Positions 1 through 13,100 of a DNA stretch of 64,000 nucleotides are shown piece after piece. The notes under the pieces were generated by a model. That model worked only from the letters and a program-made list of their open reading frames with translations, was not told the origin of the DNA and made no database searches. The stretch is from Fragum whitleyi (Eukaryota > Mollusca > Bivalvia > Cardiida > Cardiidae). Both the position numbers and the translations under genes were made by a program. The stretch spans positions 40,965,419-41,029,418 of the forward strand of contig OX411544.1 of the NCBI GenBank assembly GCA_948146395.1. Direction: 5' to 3'. How positions within the stretch are numbered: the stretch's first letter is position 1; each line of letters begins with the position of its first letter.

Positions 1-1336
1 GCAAAAAGGGACTATCTGGGAAGCAGGAAAAGTCTCGACCCTAGTCAGATTGTGCAATCTGCGCCTGTTAGGGTTGAAGCTTTTAGAACAAGAGGACCAA
101 GATGGTCCTAGATCGCTCACCTGAGTCTCTTTGACCCCGTGGGACATCTCACCATTTAATAGGCAGATGTCATAAAGGATATAATTTCTACACAAAAACC
201 ATTTGTTTCATGAAGTTTGTGCCAAAATTGTGGCTTTTAGAGTTCAAAAGAGAAAATAATCATTAAGACCCCTTCTCCCATGATATGGATTGGAACATGC
301 CCAATTTCAATAGGGTTCATCCTTGTGACCTGGGCAACATTCTGACCAAGTTTCATGAAGATTGGGCCATATTTGTGGCCTCTAGAGAGTAAACAAGAAA
401 ATTGTCTTTAAGGCCCCTTTTCCTGTGATATGGCATGGATCCTTTCCATTTTCAATAGGGTTCATCCTTGTGACTTGGCCAACAATCTGACAAGGTTTTA
501 TGAAGATTGGGCCATATTTGTGGCTTCTAGAGCATAAACAAGAAAATTGTCATTCAGGCCCCTTTTCCCTTCATATGGCATGTATCCTTCCCATTTTCTA
601 TAGGGTCCATCCTTGTGACTTGGCAAACATTCTGGCCAAGTTTCATAAAGACTGAACCACATTTGTGGACTCTAGAGTATAAACAAGATAATTGTCTTTA
701 AGGCCCCTTTTCCTGTGATATTGCATGAATCCTTACAATTTTCAATAGGGTTCATCTTTGTGACCTGGCCAACATTCTGACCATGTTTCATGAAAATTGG
801 ACCATATTTGTGGCCTCTAGAGAGTAAACAAGAAAATTGTCATTAAGGCCCCTTTTCCTGTGATATGGCATGGATCCTTTCAACTTTCAATAGGATTCAT
901 CTTTGTGACCTGGCCAACATTCTGACCATGTTTCATGAAAATTGGACCATATTTGTGGCCTCTAGAGAGTAAACAAGAAAATTGTCATTAAGGCCCCTTT
1001 TCCTGTGATCAACATTCTGACTAAGTTTCATGAAGATTGGATTGTATTTGTGGTCTCTAGAGTGTAAACACTTAAATTGTTGACGGAGGACGACGGACGG
1101 CGCACGACGGACGACGGACATTCAATGATCACAAAAGCTCACCTTGAGCACAATGTGCTCAGGTGAGCTAAAAATCTCCATTTTTCTGAATCTAGAATGA
1201 TTTTTCTACCTTCTAGGCTTCCTATGTAATTATTTCTGAAATCCACCTTCTGGTTGACCTTAGCTGAGCCCAATCCTCTTTTGATATATTTGTTTTACGG
1301 AGTTTCCAGATGGACCCCCTTTTTTGCGTAATTGGT
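1..1336. mobile_element. TA-type MITE ('GTGACC' family), left end cut by the window, split by a Helitron-like insert
   Basis: The window opens inside an inverted repeat (gcaaaaagggactatctggg). Its partner appears at about 1309-1336 (ccagatgga...ttttttgcgtaattggtcac). The intact relative at 14724-14987 shows the full ends. The interior is interrupted at 88-1170 by a Helitron-like element. Confidence 0.7.
88..1170 (+). mobile_element. Helitron-like element, 'GGACCATGATGGTCC/GCTCACCTGAG' family, tandem core
   Basis: Starts CAAGAGGACCAAGATGGTCC (5' hairpin), then CGCTCACCTGAGTC. The core is about seven degenerate repeats of about 120-150 bp (180-1080) with recurring motifs such as 'aaggccccttttcctgtgat' and 'tggcatggatcctt'. 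A GACGGACGACGG tract follows. The end is a GAGCACAATGTGCTC hairpin and AGGTGAGCTA, the reverse complement of the 5' subterminal motif. No protein gene inside. The architecture fits non-autonomous Helentron/pearl elements. Confidence 0.75.
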
Positions 1337-1379
1337 CACATATCACCTCAATGTTGCAAAAGAACCAGATGATTTTGTC

Positions 1380-1740
1380 CTATTACCAATGCCCATGCCC
1401 TACTTACCAAACATGGGCTTTTCTACTTGAGGAATGGAACATTTTTCTAAGCCACTTGTCTGTGTACAAGCAAATACCAGAACAAATCTTGGAATGGTAC
1501 TAAAATAGATCTATGTAATCCCTATTATTATAAGAGAGAACAGAAAACAATGTTTGTAAATGAAGAAAATACTGAGTTCCAGCAATTTCTTAAACTATAA
1601 TAATTTCTCAAAACTTATCAATTCACTTATTTTGCAGTCAAGTTCATTTTGAACATTGTAAAGGAGAGAATCATCTTTTACTTATCTAAGGATTAGCGAG
1701 AAATATCTGTATTTCTAAATACCATAAAAGAAAATTTGAC
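1380..1740. mobile_element. Degenerate copy of the hAT-like 'CTTGTCCGTGGACAAG' MITE
   Basis: Segments such as 'acatgggcttttctacttga' and 'cacttgtctgtgtacaag' match the better copy at 46057-46401. Ends are eroded. Confidence 0.45.
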
Positions 1741-2034
1741 ATGCAGAGTGCAAATGCTGAATGGTTGATTATATGCTTATTGTTGAAAATAGACACAAGA
1801 CCATGCACAGCTGCAAATTAAAGTGCACCATGAGCATGTTGTATAAAGGTGAGCTAGAAAAATTATTTGAAAGATAAAATTATTTTATGTTATTTTATGT
1901 TTTATTTATTATCATTTCATTTTTTTGATAATACAGATAAGAATTCTTTTTCAGATTGTTTTTTAATGAAAAAATACTAAGAAAATGAAATATTGCAATT
2001 GAATCTTTGTGTTGGATTACAAACGATTTCAAAT

Positions 2035-2245
2035 AACCTCAAAGCAAAGACTCTGACCAGCCTGTGCATTCGCACAGCCTGATCAGAGTCTCCACTTTGT
2101 GTTTAGTAGATAAATACAATTTCAAAAGTATCTGTAGACCATCAGGAAAGTTTATATTTACAGTATGTGACTGTCTAAGCTGCTCTATGTTTGCCCCTCA
2201 AGCACATTTCAAATTGTTAAAAATGCAAAGGCTAGGCTCAATTCA
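2035..2245. mobile_element. TA-type MITE with central hairpin, partial copy
   Basis: The central stem-loop at 2049-2091 (gactctgaccagcctgtgca against its complement) and the right part (cacatttcaaattgttaaaa) match the fuller copies at 10673-10906 and 41792-42020. Confidence 0.55.
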
Positions 2246-3110
2246 ATTCTGTCTATCTCTAGTTCTTTTGTTTTGTACTTTTTTTGGGTTGTGAAATTCT
2301 ATAGAAGAGACTATGGAAAATCACTACACTGAGGGACTGAAGAAACGCAAAAGTCAGTTTTGCTGAATTTTCTCAGCCTTAAAAAGTGATGCTGTTTATA
2401 ATTTAAGCATTAAAAAGTTCAATCAATATGTATAAAATTTCATTTCAAACAACCCAAACGTTTAAGAGCAGTAACTCTTTTAAGTTAACAACCTCTGATT
2501 CTGAAATCAACATCTGGTAAAACAGTTGCAGCTCGGTTGATTCAAGCCGTATCTTGAACTTATAACATCTAAGATCAAAATTCAATATTTTGTCTTGAAT
2601 ATTGTTGATAAATACAGAATTAGATAAGCTGCATTTCTAGTAGAGGGCTAACTAGAGTGCTTCAAAGATGTAGGGTGTTGCATTTAGGTAAACTCTCCGA
2701 CATCTTGCATCTACAGGTCATCTTTATATTTAAACTCGCTTTCAAGATTGCTTTTACCTAGAATGCATACTAATTCCATATGCCATGACAGATTTTGAGG
2801 AGATTATGAGAGTCTTTGAATAAACCCATTTGGACTCACAATTAGAAATAACAAATGAATTTCAAAAGAAGATTATGATGATAATTCTGTAAATTTGATT
2901 CAAAACATCTAAGACCTAAACACTTTGATCAAATAATCAATTCAGAATAGGCTATTGCAAAATTGAAGCAGAATATGGCAATAATATTGTTGTCAAATTA
3001 ACATCATAACGAACAAGTTAAATTACTTTGTTAAGTGGGTCAAATGCAATATTTTTTTCTATCGCTTCACATTTTTTAGAAGACCTTTTATCTGATAAAT
3101 AAAAGGTATT
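2246..3110. other. BBS1 downstream intron, no gene seen
   Basis: AT-rich sequence with stop codons in all frames and no recognised repeat. I looked for the next BBS1 exon here on the minus strand and did not find one. Confidence 0.5.
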
Positions 3111-3350
3111 AGAGCCTATGACTAACATTTCCAATGTTTTGAAATCTTCGTGAGGGGTGAACATTGGGTAGCGTAGACAGACACAAACTGTAGATATAAA
3201 ATTACCTGATAGTCTAAAGATACTTTGAGACATTTTCTTCCTACTTAGCACATAGTGAAGACTCTGGTCAGACTGTGCGGCTGCACATGCTGGCCAGAAG
3301 CTTTGCTTTGCACACATGTCAAATTGTTGGAAATGTCACACACAGGCTCA
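3111..3350. mobile_element. TA-type MITE with central hairpin
   Basis: Left and right arms carry 'acatttccaatg' and 'aaattgttggaaatgtcaca'; the middle has the hairpin around 3256-3302 (gaagactctggtcagactgt). Same family as 10673-10906. Confidence 0.6.
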
Positions 3351-3994
3351 TTTGTATTTATAGTACCTGTAATAGTAAAACCGTTCAGCTTTCCAGTTTC
3401 TGGTAACGACCAGGGTTTCAAAGACTTCAGGAAAATTGTTCAATCATGTTTTTCTTGTTCTCTATACAATAGACTTTTGTTTCAGGGCCCGAGGTTCTAA
3501 AACTTTTCTCAGGCTCAACAGAGAATTCTCTGATGGTATTTCTCGATAAATAGATTGGATTTTCTTTCAATTTCAGCCAGAGCTTGGAAACAAACAAGTT
3601 AAAATTCAGGGGCCCGTTTTACTAAATATCTTACAATCATTTAGTGCGTAAGTCAAAAATTAAATTTGCTTCTACAGTAGTAACTAAATATGGAATTCTG
3701 CCATGCAAAATCTAATTGGAATTGTCTTCTAAAGACGATTTCAATGAGATATTGCGAGGCAGAATCCACCAATGAATAAAAAAACGCCAGATACGATTAT
3801 TGATTTTGACTTACAAATATTTTTCTAGTAAAATGTTAAGTAATAGTTGTTTAGTAGTTAGGCCCCGAGGTCCTACTCTAAATCTTTCTATTGTAAAAAA
3901 AAATGTATTTTTCGTTTTTGCGTTTTTGAAGTCCCTCAGTGTATTGCTTGACAAAGGGATTACAAATTATTGATAGACAAATTATAATTCATAC

Positions 3995-4118
3995 CTTAGA
4001 AGTGAAGCATTTCAATGTTTGATCCATACAAGCTACATAAATTGTTTTGTTGAGTCTTTCCATCCCAACTGGTTGAGAACTTAGCTCTATACAGTTCTTC
4101 TCAAAGTCTGTCACACCC
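3995..4118 (-). CDS. BBS1: BBS1 exon 8 (last exon in the window)
   Basis: A 124-bp exon encoding [20 protein letters not shown] onward to LKCFTSK, residues 277-317. [10 protein letters not shown] aligns with the vertebrate CIELSAQPVG block. The acceptor is AATTACAG and the donor GTATGA. The next expected block (the GKKLW region) was not found in 1-3994, so intron 8 is at least 4 kb. Intron 7 is 6.4 kb and includes the multiply nested element at 6262-9216. Confidence 0.9.
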
Positions 4119-7100
4119 CTGTAATTTATAAGTTTTCAATATCTAATCTTAAATATCGAGGGGTCATAGCTATATAAATAGATTTAACTATGTGCGTTTG
4201 TCTGTCATTTTGTAGTTTCTTACATGGACCAAATGCAAAATTTCAAGAGGTCAGTTCTAAACCATTGTAAGTGCCAAGTAGTTGTGCTGACCTCTCAAAG
4301 TATAACCTTAATTATAATATGACCTACCTTGCGGGAGTGAGATAACCCTGTTGAATAATTTTGATATTACACTGGTGTTATTACACTATGCAAATGAGCT
4401 ACAAACGAATAGCAACGCTATTTTATTGCGAAAATGACGTCATAATGTGTATATTGTGACGTCAGTTTTAAATGGCATTATAAGTTACATGGAAAATTGA
4501 AATGTTTAATTTCAATGATTTTGACAATTTTTTGCCAAAATTTGGGTCATATTATAAATAGAATATAGAATTGTGCCCATAAAACACAGAATTAATTAAA
4601 CTCGTCATCTAAAACAGATAAAAAGAACTCTACCAACAATTACATTGTCCTTTTGTCAGGTGATATCTCACAAATATTTCAATGTTTTTTTGTTTTTGCA
4701 AAATTAACCCTTTGCTGTTTAATCCCTGCTTTTTACGTGCCTGTGATTTCATGATTGAGAAAACATTGTGAAACAAGATGTGTTTGTGAAACATGAATGC
4801 CCCTGTAACAGCGAACTCTCGATAAGGCAAAGGTTAAGTTTTCGGGTTAAGTTTTCGGACAGACTGACGGACAGACAGACAGACATGAGTAAAACAATAT
4901 GCCCCCGATCTCTCGATACGGGGGCATAAAAAGAAGAAATTGCTTCTAACAAGCAATTTCTTCTTTTTCCACACAATTTTCTACCCTACTGAATGGTTAA
5001 TTTTCAAATTAAACACACTTTTAATTTTCGTCTGCAAAACCTTTGAATTTGGACAGGTCCAAAATTTTGTAAAACAGGAAAGGGTTAAGCCTCGAAGAAA
5101 TTGAGAAAGGTTGATAATGTAAAGTGGATGGAATGGGTGGAGTATACATTGAGACCATTATACATGTTTCAAAATTGATATTGTTGGAAAAGGAGAAATT
5201 GCTTAGTACAAGCAATAAGAAATTAGGGGACCTAAAATAATCATTCTGTACAGGAAAGTTCAAAGAGTCAAGGATATGTCAAAGTATACTTTAAACAAGA
5301 GCTGTCACTGTAAGATGACAATGCCCCCGACACCGCTTTGATTTTAAATTATGGCCAATCTATGTTGAAGGTCAAGGTCATCCAGGGGTCAAGGTCACCA
5401 AAGTATGTGCCTACAGAAAGGTAATGTACCAAGGAATGTTGTGGTAAAGTATGATGCGAATATGTTAAGTAATAAGGAAGTTATGGCCAATGTTAAAGTT
5501 TTTGGACGGAATGACGGACGGACAGACGGACGGACGGACGGACGGACAAGTCAAATTTATGATGCCTCCCTATCGGGGGCATAAAAATATGACCAATGTC
5601 ATGTTAGTGAAAAGAGGCAGTTGAATACAATGCTTTGTTTATATTACACAGGTGTCATTACACATGATCTTTGAACATAAAGAAATGATAAGACCACTTA
5701 TAAAATGACCGTCGTTGTGGGAGTAAAATAAACCTATTGAATACTTTTGATATTAGACAGGTGTTATAACACTAATAGAATAACTTTGCAAATGAGCTAA
5801 GAATGTAAAGCAACACTATATTTTCGTTGCAAAAATGACATCATAATGATTTGATGACCTCACTTCGTAAACAGTGTTATTTCACGTAATAACTTGAAAT
5901 CATAAATATCTACTATTTCCTGGATTCTTTGCAAAAATTCAGATCATATCATAAATAGAATATCAAATTTGTGTTCATAAGATACCAAAGTTTGTTAAGT
6001 TATCATCTAAAACAGATAAAAACTTGGCACAGCCTTGTTTTTATCTGTTTATAGAAGTCTTATTTAATAAATTTGATATTCAATGACCACTCATTCAATA
6101 TCCTCTATATAACGCATGTGGTCATGTCATTTTTCAAATAGTGTTTTATATTTCATGGAAAAATTTAATATAATATGTCAATTTGGTGCAAAATTTGGGT
6201 CTTTTTAAGAATATGTGACCTGTCACGCAAAAACGACCCATGTTGGAGGTCAATTAAATAACTAGAAAGCCATGAATGGCTTGAGTCGCTCCACATGTAC
6301 AGGCTTGTAATTCTTGTAATAGCAAATAAAAGTTTTGACTAGATTTTTTAGATATTTTGAGTTTTACTGATGTTGAAAATGATTTTCAAAATTCCACTAT
6401 ATAACATTATAGAGAAATGACCTCTGCCCATAAAAAACATATTTTTCATCCAATCACAATAATATTTTGCTGCACGATAATTGGTCACCCAATGATCATA
6501 CCAATAATTTTTGATTGATATCCATCCATAATATACTGTGAAAATGATTTTCAAAATTTCCACTATATAACATATAGAGAAATGACCACCGCCCATAAAA
6601 TACATACTTTTCATCCAATCACAAAAATTTTTTGTAGACTGATAAAGGGTCACATAAGGATCATTCCAGAGAAATTTGATTGATGTCCATCACTTACAGT
6701 AAACCCCCTCCTTCCGACCACCCCGGAAAAACGGGCACCCCGCTATTACGAAAGATTTTCGCTAGAACGGAATTATTTGTTCTTTATCTTAATGGTCGCG
6801 AACCCCTCTAATGCGAGCACCCCGCTATTCCGAATTACGACCACTAATTTCAGTACAAACGTCGTAGAATACACTATTACGAACCTCGCTAAAAAGACCA
6901 GTAACTTCACACCTCCGGATCAACCATCCGAATTTCACGCTTAGTAAGTACGACACTAATTGGGTACGGATGAATCAACAATGGATTATCGAATTTTTCG
7001 ATATCGTGATTAAACCTCTAATGTGTTTTGGTGTTATTTTCAAACAAACAACTTTAAGTGGTCAATTGTTTGATACACTGCATTCGTCAATCAATTCAAG

Positions 7101-10100
7101 ATGTTACCTGGTTAACTTGAGTAAAGAAACCGAAAGAAATGCTATTTATGGAAACATATAGGAAATTGTTTTCGGCGATCTGCTGACCGATTGTAAATTT
7201 GCTTATGATGGATAGGTCTCGATTTTAGGATTTTACTGAATGTATGCGCCACATTTACAGTTCGACAATAATTGCCCTTATTTTAATATAAATAATCCGA
7301 GGTAGGTTACCAAACCAGATCAAACTAGAACTGTCGCAGAGCGGACTAATACCCCCCACAAGTGCTTTGTCAGAATGCAAGTGCTATAAGTGCAGGATGT
7401 GTTTGTAACTAATATTGAGGTCATATGTAGCATTTGCATGAAGTTTCATGATTCTGGGTCACTTGGTTTTTGAAATAAGAGTCCAGAAATGAAAATTGAT
7501 GAAAAATTGACTGTGACCTTGACCTTTGACCTATATGACCCAAAAACAATAGGGCACTTCCTTGGATCATAAGCAACATTTGCATAAAGTTTCATGCTTG
7601 TGGGTCACTTGGTTCTCAAGTTTGTGTCCGGAAACGAAAATTTAACAAAAATTTACTGTGACCTTGACCTTTGACCTATATAACCCCCCAAAAATAGGGC
7701 ACTTCCTTGGGTCATAGGGAACATTTGTATAAAGTTTCATGATTGTAGGCGACTTGGTTCTTGAGTTAGAGTCGGGAAACAAAAATTTAACAAAGGCTGA
7801 CTGTGACCTTGACCTTTGACCTACATGACCCAAAAACTATAGGGCACTTCCTTGGGTCATAAGGAACATTTGTATAAAGTTTCATGATTGTAAGCCACTT
7901 GGTTCTTGAGTTAGAGTCCGGAAACGAAAATTGATCAAAAGCTGACTGTGACCTTGACCTTTGACCTACATGACCCAAAAACAATAGGGCACTTCCTTGG
8001 GTCATAAGGAACATTTGTGTAAAGTTTCATGATTGTAGGTCATTTGGTTCTTGAGTTAGAGTCCGGAAACGAAAGGTCTACGGACGGACAGACGGACGGA
8101 TGGACGGACGGACGGATGGACAGACAGACAGACATGGTGAAACCAATATACCCCCCTCTACTTCGTAGGTGGGGGGTATAATAAACAAACGTAAAGGAGA
8201 AAAGAGCTATATTGAAAAAAAAAAAAAAAAAAAATAACTTTGCAAAGAAAGCGATGTCACAATACACCTACTCACCGAGAGTTTTGGGGAAGGGAAAAAG
8301 AGGTTCTTAGTTATGAATTGAAAGCAAAACAAATAATTTAAGACATTTTTTTGCAGCAGAAAAGTCTCTTCTATAATAGGGCCTTTGTCCTAGTTTTTGC
8401 ATAAGCAATAACAATCTAACTTAGTTTATACTCTTGAATTGAAGAAGATTTGTACCATTGAAAGAGCAGCTTCAAAGAATCAATTTATCCCTTTTGGAAA
8501 TCAACAATTTGGATTGGCTTGAACAATAACAACATCAACAAAAGTTTTACATGGAAATGCTATTTTATAGATTTATAACGTAATGTAAAAAAAAACAACA
8601 TGATATAGTTTAAATCATTCTAAAATAAAATGAATTACATAGTCTCTTCTATTAGCAATAATTAGTCTAGGAAGTTTAAACGCATCCGACCAAACCTTAG
8701 AATTAAGACCATCCCCTTATTAAGACCACTTTCAAAAAGTACCCCAAGTGGTCTTAATAGAGGGGTTTTACTGTACATTCTGAGAAAATGATTTTCAAAG
8801 TTTCCACTATACAACATATAGAGAAATTACCTCCGCCCATAAAATCCATATTTTTCATCCGATCACAATAATTTTTGGTAGACTGATAAAGGTTCACCCT
8901 AGGATAATTAATATTAAATTTAAATGGTATCCATCAATTAGATTCTGAGAAAACTCACTTTTTACCATATTTGGAAATAAGCCCCATCCATTAAATCCAC
9001 GTTTTTCATTGGATCAAAATTTCTTGAACAACTTTGAAAGAGGGTCACCCAAGGATCATTTCTGTGAAGTTTGGTTGAAATTCAACCAGTAGTTTCTGAG
9101 CAGAAGATTTTTAAAGAAAAAGTTTACGACCGGACGCACGGACGGACTGACAGACGGACGGACGACGGACACAACACCACGACAATAGCCCCAGTGGCCT
9201 TTGGCCAGTGGAGCTAAAAAAACATGAGATGGGATTAGTTTCAGAATTAGTCAACCGGTGGTGGCTTTTTTAAAAATCTAATTTGAATGTAAAACAATCA
9301 TTCTAGATTCTGAAAAACAGCATAGTGCCATTGGTTTAGACCCCACTCATTCTGCGCAATTCACACAGTCTTGCTAGGGTCGATACCTACACATTACCTA
9401 GATGGTCCCTTTTCACATGACTAGTCACATATCATATCAAATTAATGCTCATAAAATGAAAAATCTTTTCAACTTAACTTGTTTTGAACAGATAAAAACT
9501 CGACAAAGTTTATAACAAGAGGACCATGATGGTCCTTGATCACCAACCTGAGTCTCTTTGAACCCTGGGACATGACATCAATTGAATAAGCAGATGTCAA
9601 CAAGGAGATAATTTCTTGTTTTCAACAAATAAAGGATATGCCTGGGCACAGCCCTTATATGAACATAAAAGTATTTAATGAACAAACTTCATGAAATACA
9701 ATAAAATGAGGCTATTATGAAAGGTCCCTGCCTTCTGGTTTCAGAGAACAAGTATTTAAGATTTTCTACTAAGTGTCTATGTAAAAAAAGAGCTTGGTTC
9801 ATTCGGAGCCCAAATATGACTCAAAGGGTATGATATGAAAACATTGGTAGAAGTCCACTTTATAATATTACTAACAAAATATGGAAGATGTCTGCCCTCT
9901 GGTTTCAGAGAGACAGATTTTTGAAGTTTTTTGCTCTTTAAATCTATATAAAAAGGGTTGCACCCAGGTGGAGCCCAAATATGATCCCAGGGTCTTGGCA
10001 TGAACGAACTTGGTAGAAGTCTACTAGATGAAGCTACACACCAAATATGAAACCTGTCTGTCTTCTGGTTTTATAGAAGAATATTTTTGAAAATTTTCGT

Positions 10101-13100
10101 CCTTTGATTCTTGTTTCAGGCAAGAAGATTTTTGAAGATTTTCCTATTTTTACCCTTTTTTGTTAAGGGTTAAGGGAGAGTTAAGGGTGGATTTCATTTG
10201 AACAAACATGGTAGAGCTTGATCCAAGGAACATTCCTGCCAAGTTTCATCAAGATTGGCCCACCGGTTCAGGAGGATATGTTTAAAGAAATTGTGGACAA
10301 TTGACGACTGACAGTAGATAATGGACATTGGACGGTCACATTAGCTCACCTTGAGCACTTCATGCACAGGTGAGCTAGAAACTAGCTTGATAAATTTTGC
10401 ATTTTATGCCTACTCAATGAATATCATCCTTATAAAACTTGTCAAAGTCTTGTGTTCATGTGTTTATAAATGAATCAATCAGTAAATTTTATATTTCATG
10501 ACCACGCAATGAATATCCTCTATATAGAACTTACCTTTTGAGTGTATATATACAACCATTTCTACAAGCAACAACAATTCTATATTCAACATCATACATT
10601 CCAGTTACACTCAAAAACACAGGCACACTGGGCAAGTTCATCTGGAAATATATAGCAATAACATATCACAAATGAGCCTGTGCAAGAGATTTCCAACAAT
10701 TTCAAATATGCACAAAGCAAAGACTCTGACCATCCTGTGCATCTGCACAGTCTGGCCAGAGTCTTCACTAAGCATAGATTAGATAAGGTCTAAAAGTACC
10801 AGTAGACCGTCAGGTTACTTTATATTTACAGTATGTGGATGTCTACTCTTGTCAACATTTGCACCTCATGAACATTTCAAATTGTTGGAAATGTCAAACA
10901 TGGGCTAAAATTATGCAACTGTAAATGAACGACCCTGAAAACAGTACATGCTCAACCCTTTGCTGTTTAATCTTTAATGCTTTTTACGTGCCTGTGATTT
11001 TATGATTGAGAAAACATTGTGAAAAAAGAAGAAATTGCTTCTGACAAGCAATTTCTTCTTTTTCCACATTATTTTCTACCCTACTGAATGCTTATTTTTC
11101 AAATTAAATCCACTTTAAATTTCCGTCTGCAAAACCTTTGAATTTTGACAGGTCCAAAATTTTGTAAAACAGGAAAGTGTTAAATTGTTTGCTTTGCTGA
11201 TAAATATAGTAAAATAACGAATTTGCTTAGTACAATACACCACTTATAACATGGTCTCTAGGAACACTTTTTACAATGTATATAAGAAGCTTCATCCTTT
11301 ATAAAGATATAGGGATAAATACTAGAATGATGTATTTTCTGTATTCTGAAGTGCCTTATTTTCTAGAGTTTACTGTATTTTTCTTTCGTTTTGTATATAC
11401 TTTGCATAACTTAAATTACTCAAACAAATGTGTTGATTTAACAACAAATTGTACAAAAACATTCTTTAAGTATATTTACATCTCTTCGGTCAACATCTTA
11501 TAGGTTATCCATTAATTGAGCAAAATATAACTGTCTTACCGTTGCCAGAACAGTGAAAGCTTCTGGATCTAACACATAAATAGATTTATCTTCTGTTCCC
11601 AACACAAGACAACTGATAGCATCCTCATCTGCCATGGACTTCTTCAGGGTTCCCAGACACGTTATCACAGTCTGCCTCTTCAGGGGCGTGTTTTTATAGA
11701 CCTCGCAGAATGACGCCATGTCATTCGTGTCTGTAAGTTGTAGGTATCGGAGAGATCGGACAGTCAATGTTGTTCCGTCCGTTCTGTAAAATGAAATAAA
11801 TTTAAATATCAACTATCAATTCGTAAGAGAAGCTCATTTATATTAGTTTTAAGACAGAATTACAGATGTTATCGGAAGTTGAAATTTGAGAAAATTCTCA
11901 AATCAGAATTGAGAATTTTCTCAAATTTCAACTTCCGATAAAATCTGTAATTCTGTTGTAAAACTAATATAAATGTAGCATAAAAGATAACATTAATAAG
12001 TTGTTATAAATAACAACTTATTTATATTATCTTTCATGTTAATAAATTCATTTCAATTCTAGATTTGAGAAAATCCACAGTTAATTAAGCATAAGAAAAG
12101 TTTTATAAACTCTGGCCATGAAATAGTACTTGTTTCCAGAATTCTATATTTGACATTATCAGATTAAAGGTTCATTTGTCCTGCTCAGGTTTTAATTGAT
12201 AATACCATTGACACATTGACAAATTCCATTCAGAGACCTATGACACCTTCAAAATATGTATCTTTTGCCGTGTTTTTAGGAAAGGAAAGTGGCTGCGAAC
12301 ATCTTTGGTCCAATGAGAGGGGAGGAAAAGAATTCTTAAATGAAAGAAAGCCCTATCTGCCACGCCCATATCAATGGTGCAATCAAAATTTCTTGAATAA
12401 TCAAAATAAGGGGTAACTATGGAACATTCATGCAAAGTTTTTTTCCGGAATTTGGACCAATGGTTTGAGGGGAGAAGATTTCAGATTGGCCCAGTGGTTT
12501 GAGGGAAGAAGATTTTCAAAGATTTTATAGTGAATATAAAACCAAGCCAATATTTGGCGGATCAATCAAAATTTCTTTTACAATTTCAGTAACGGGTCAA
12601 CCAAGGAACATCCACGCCAAGTTACTTTTGAAATCAGCCAAATGGTTTGGGAGGAGATTTTTAAAATTATTCATGTAAAACATTTTCCCACCCTGCCATG
12701 CCCATATTTGGAGGTCAATCAATATTTCCTTTATAATTCAAGAAAAGGGTCACTCAAGAAATATTCATACCAAGTTTCATTAAAATCCACCCATTTGTTT
12801 GGGAGATGATGTTTAAAGAAAAAGTTTATGCTCAGACTGACGGACGGACATGACATAAGTTCTCAGGTCTTTGGCCAGTTGAGCTAGAAACAACTTTTAC
12901 TTAATTTTAATAAATGTTTTCTGTCACTTTTGTTGCCTAGCAACCACATATTTTTGAAAAGTGCTTGCAGTGCACTCAAGATAGACTGCTCACTAAAAGG
13001 ACTGTTTGCAGCAGTTGCTTTCGTATCCTTTACATTGGACTGCATTTCTATGCTAATATAATCACTTATTACAGAGATTAAGAGGGGTTACTCCAGTTTT

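Larger units (their letters stand above)
6262..9216 (+). mobile_element. Helitron-like element, 'GCTCC/GGAGC' family, outermost layer of a nested set
   Basis: Starts CTAGAAAGCCATGAATGGCT (hairpin), then tgagtcgctcc. The repeated core has units such as 'ccactatataacat...cataaaa...tcatccaatcacaa'. It ends with a GACGGACGG tract, 'cagtggcctttggccagtg' and GGAGCTAAAA. It is interrupted at 6697-8773 by a TA-type DNA transposon that itself contains another element. Confidence 0.7.

Noticed and set aside
7642..8014. Minus-strand frames reading RSRSQSAF repeats
   Set aside because: Translations of the tandem core of the element at 7325-8181.
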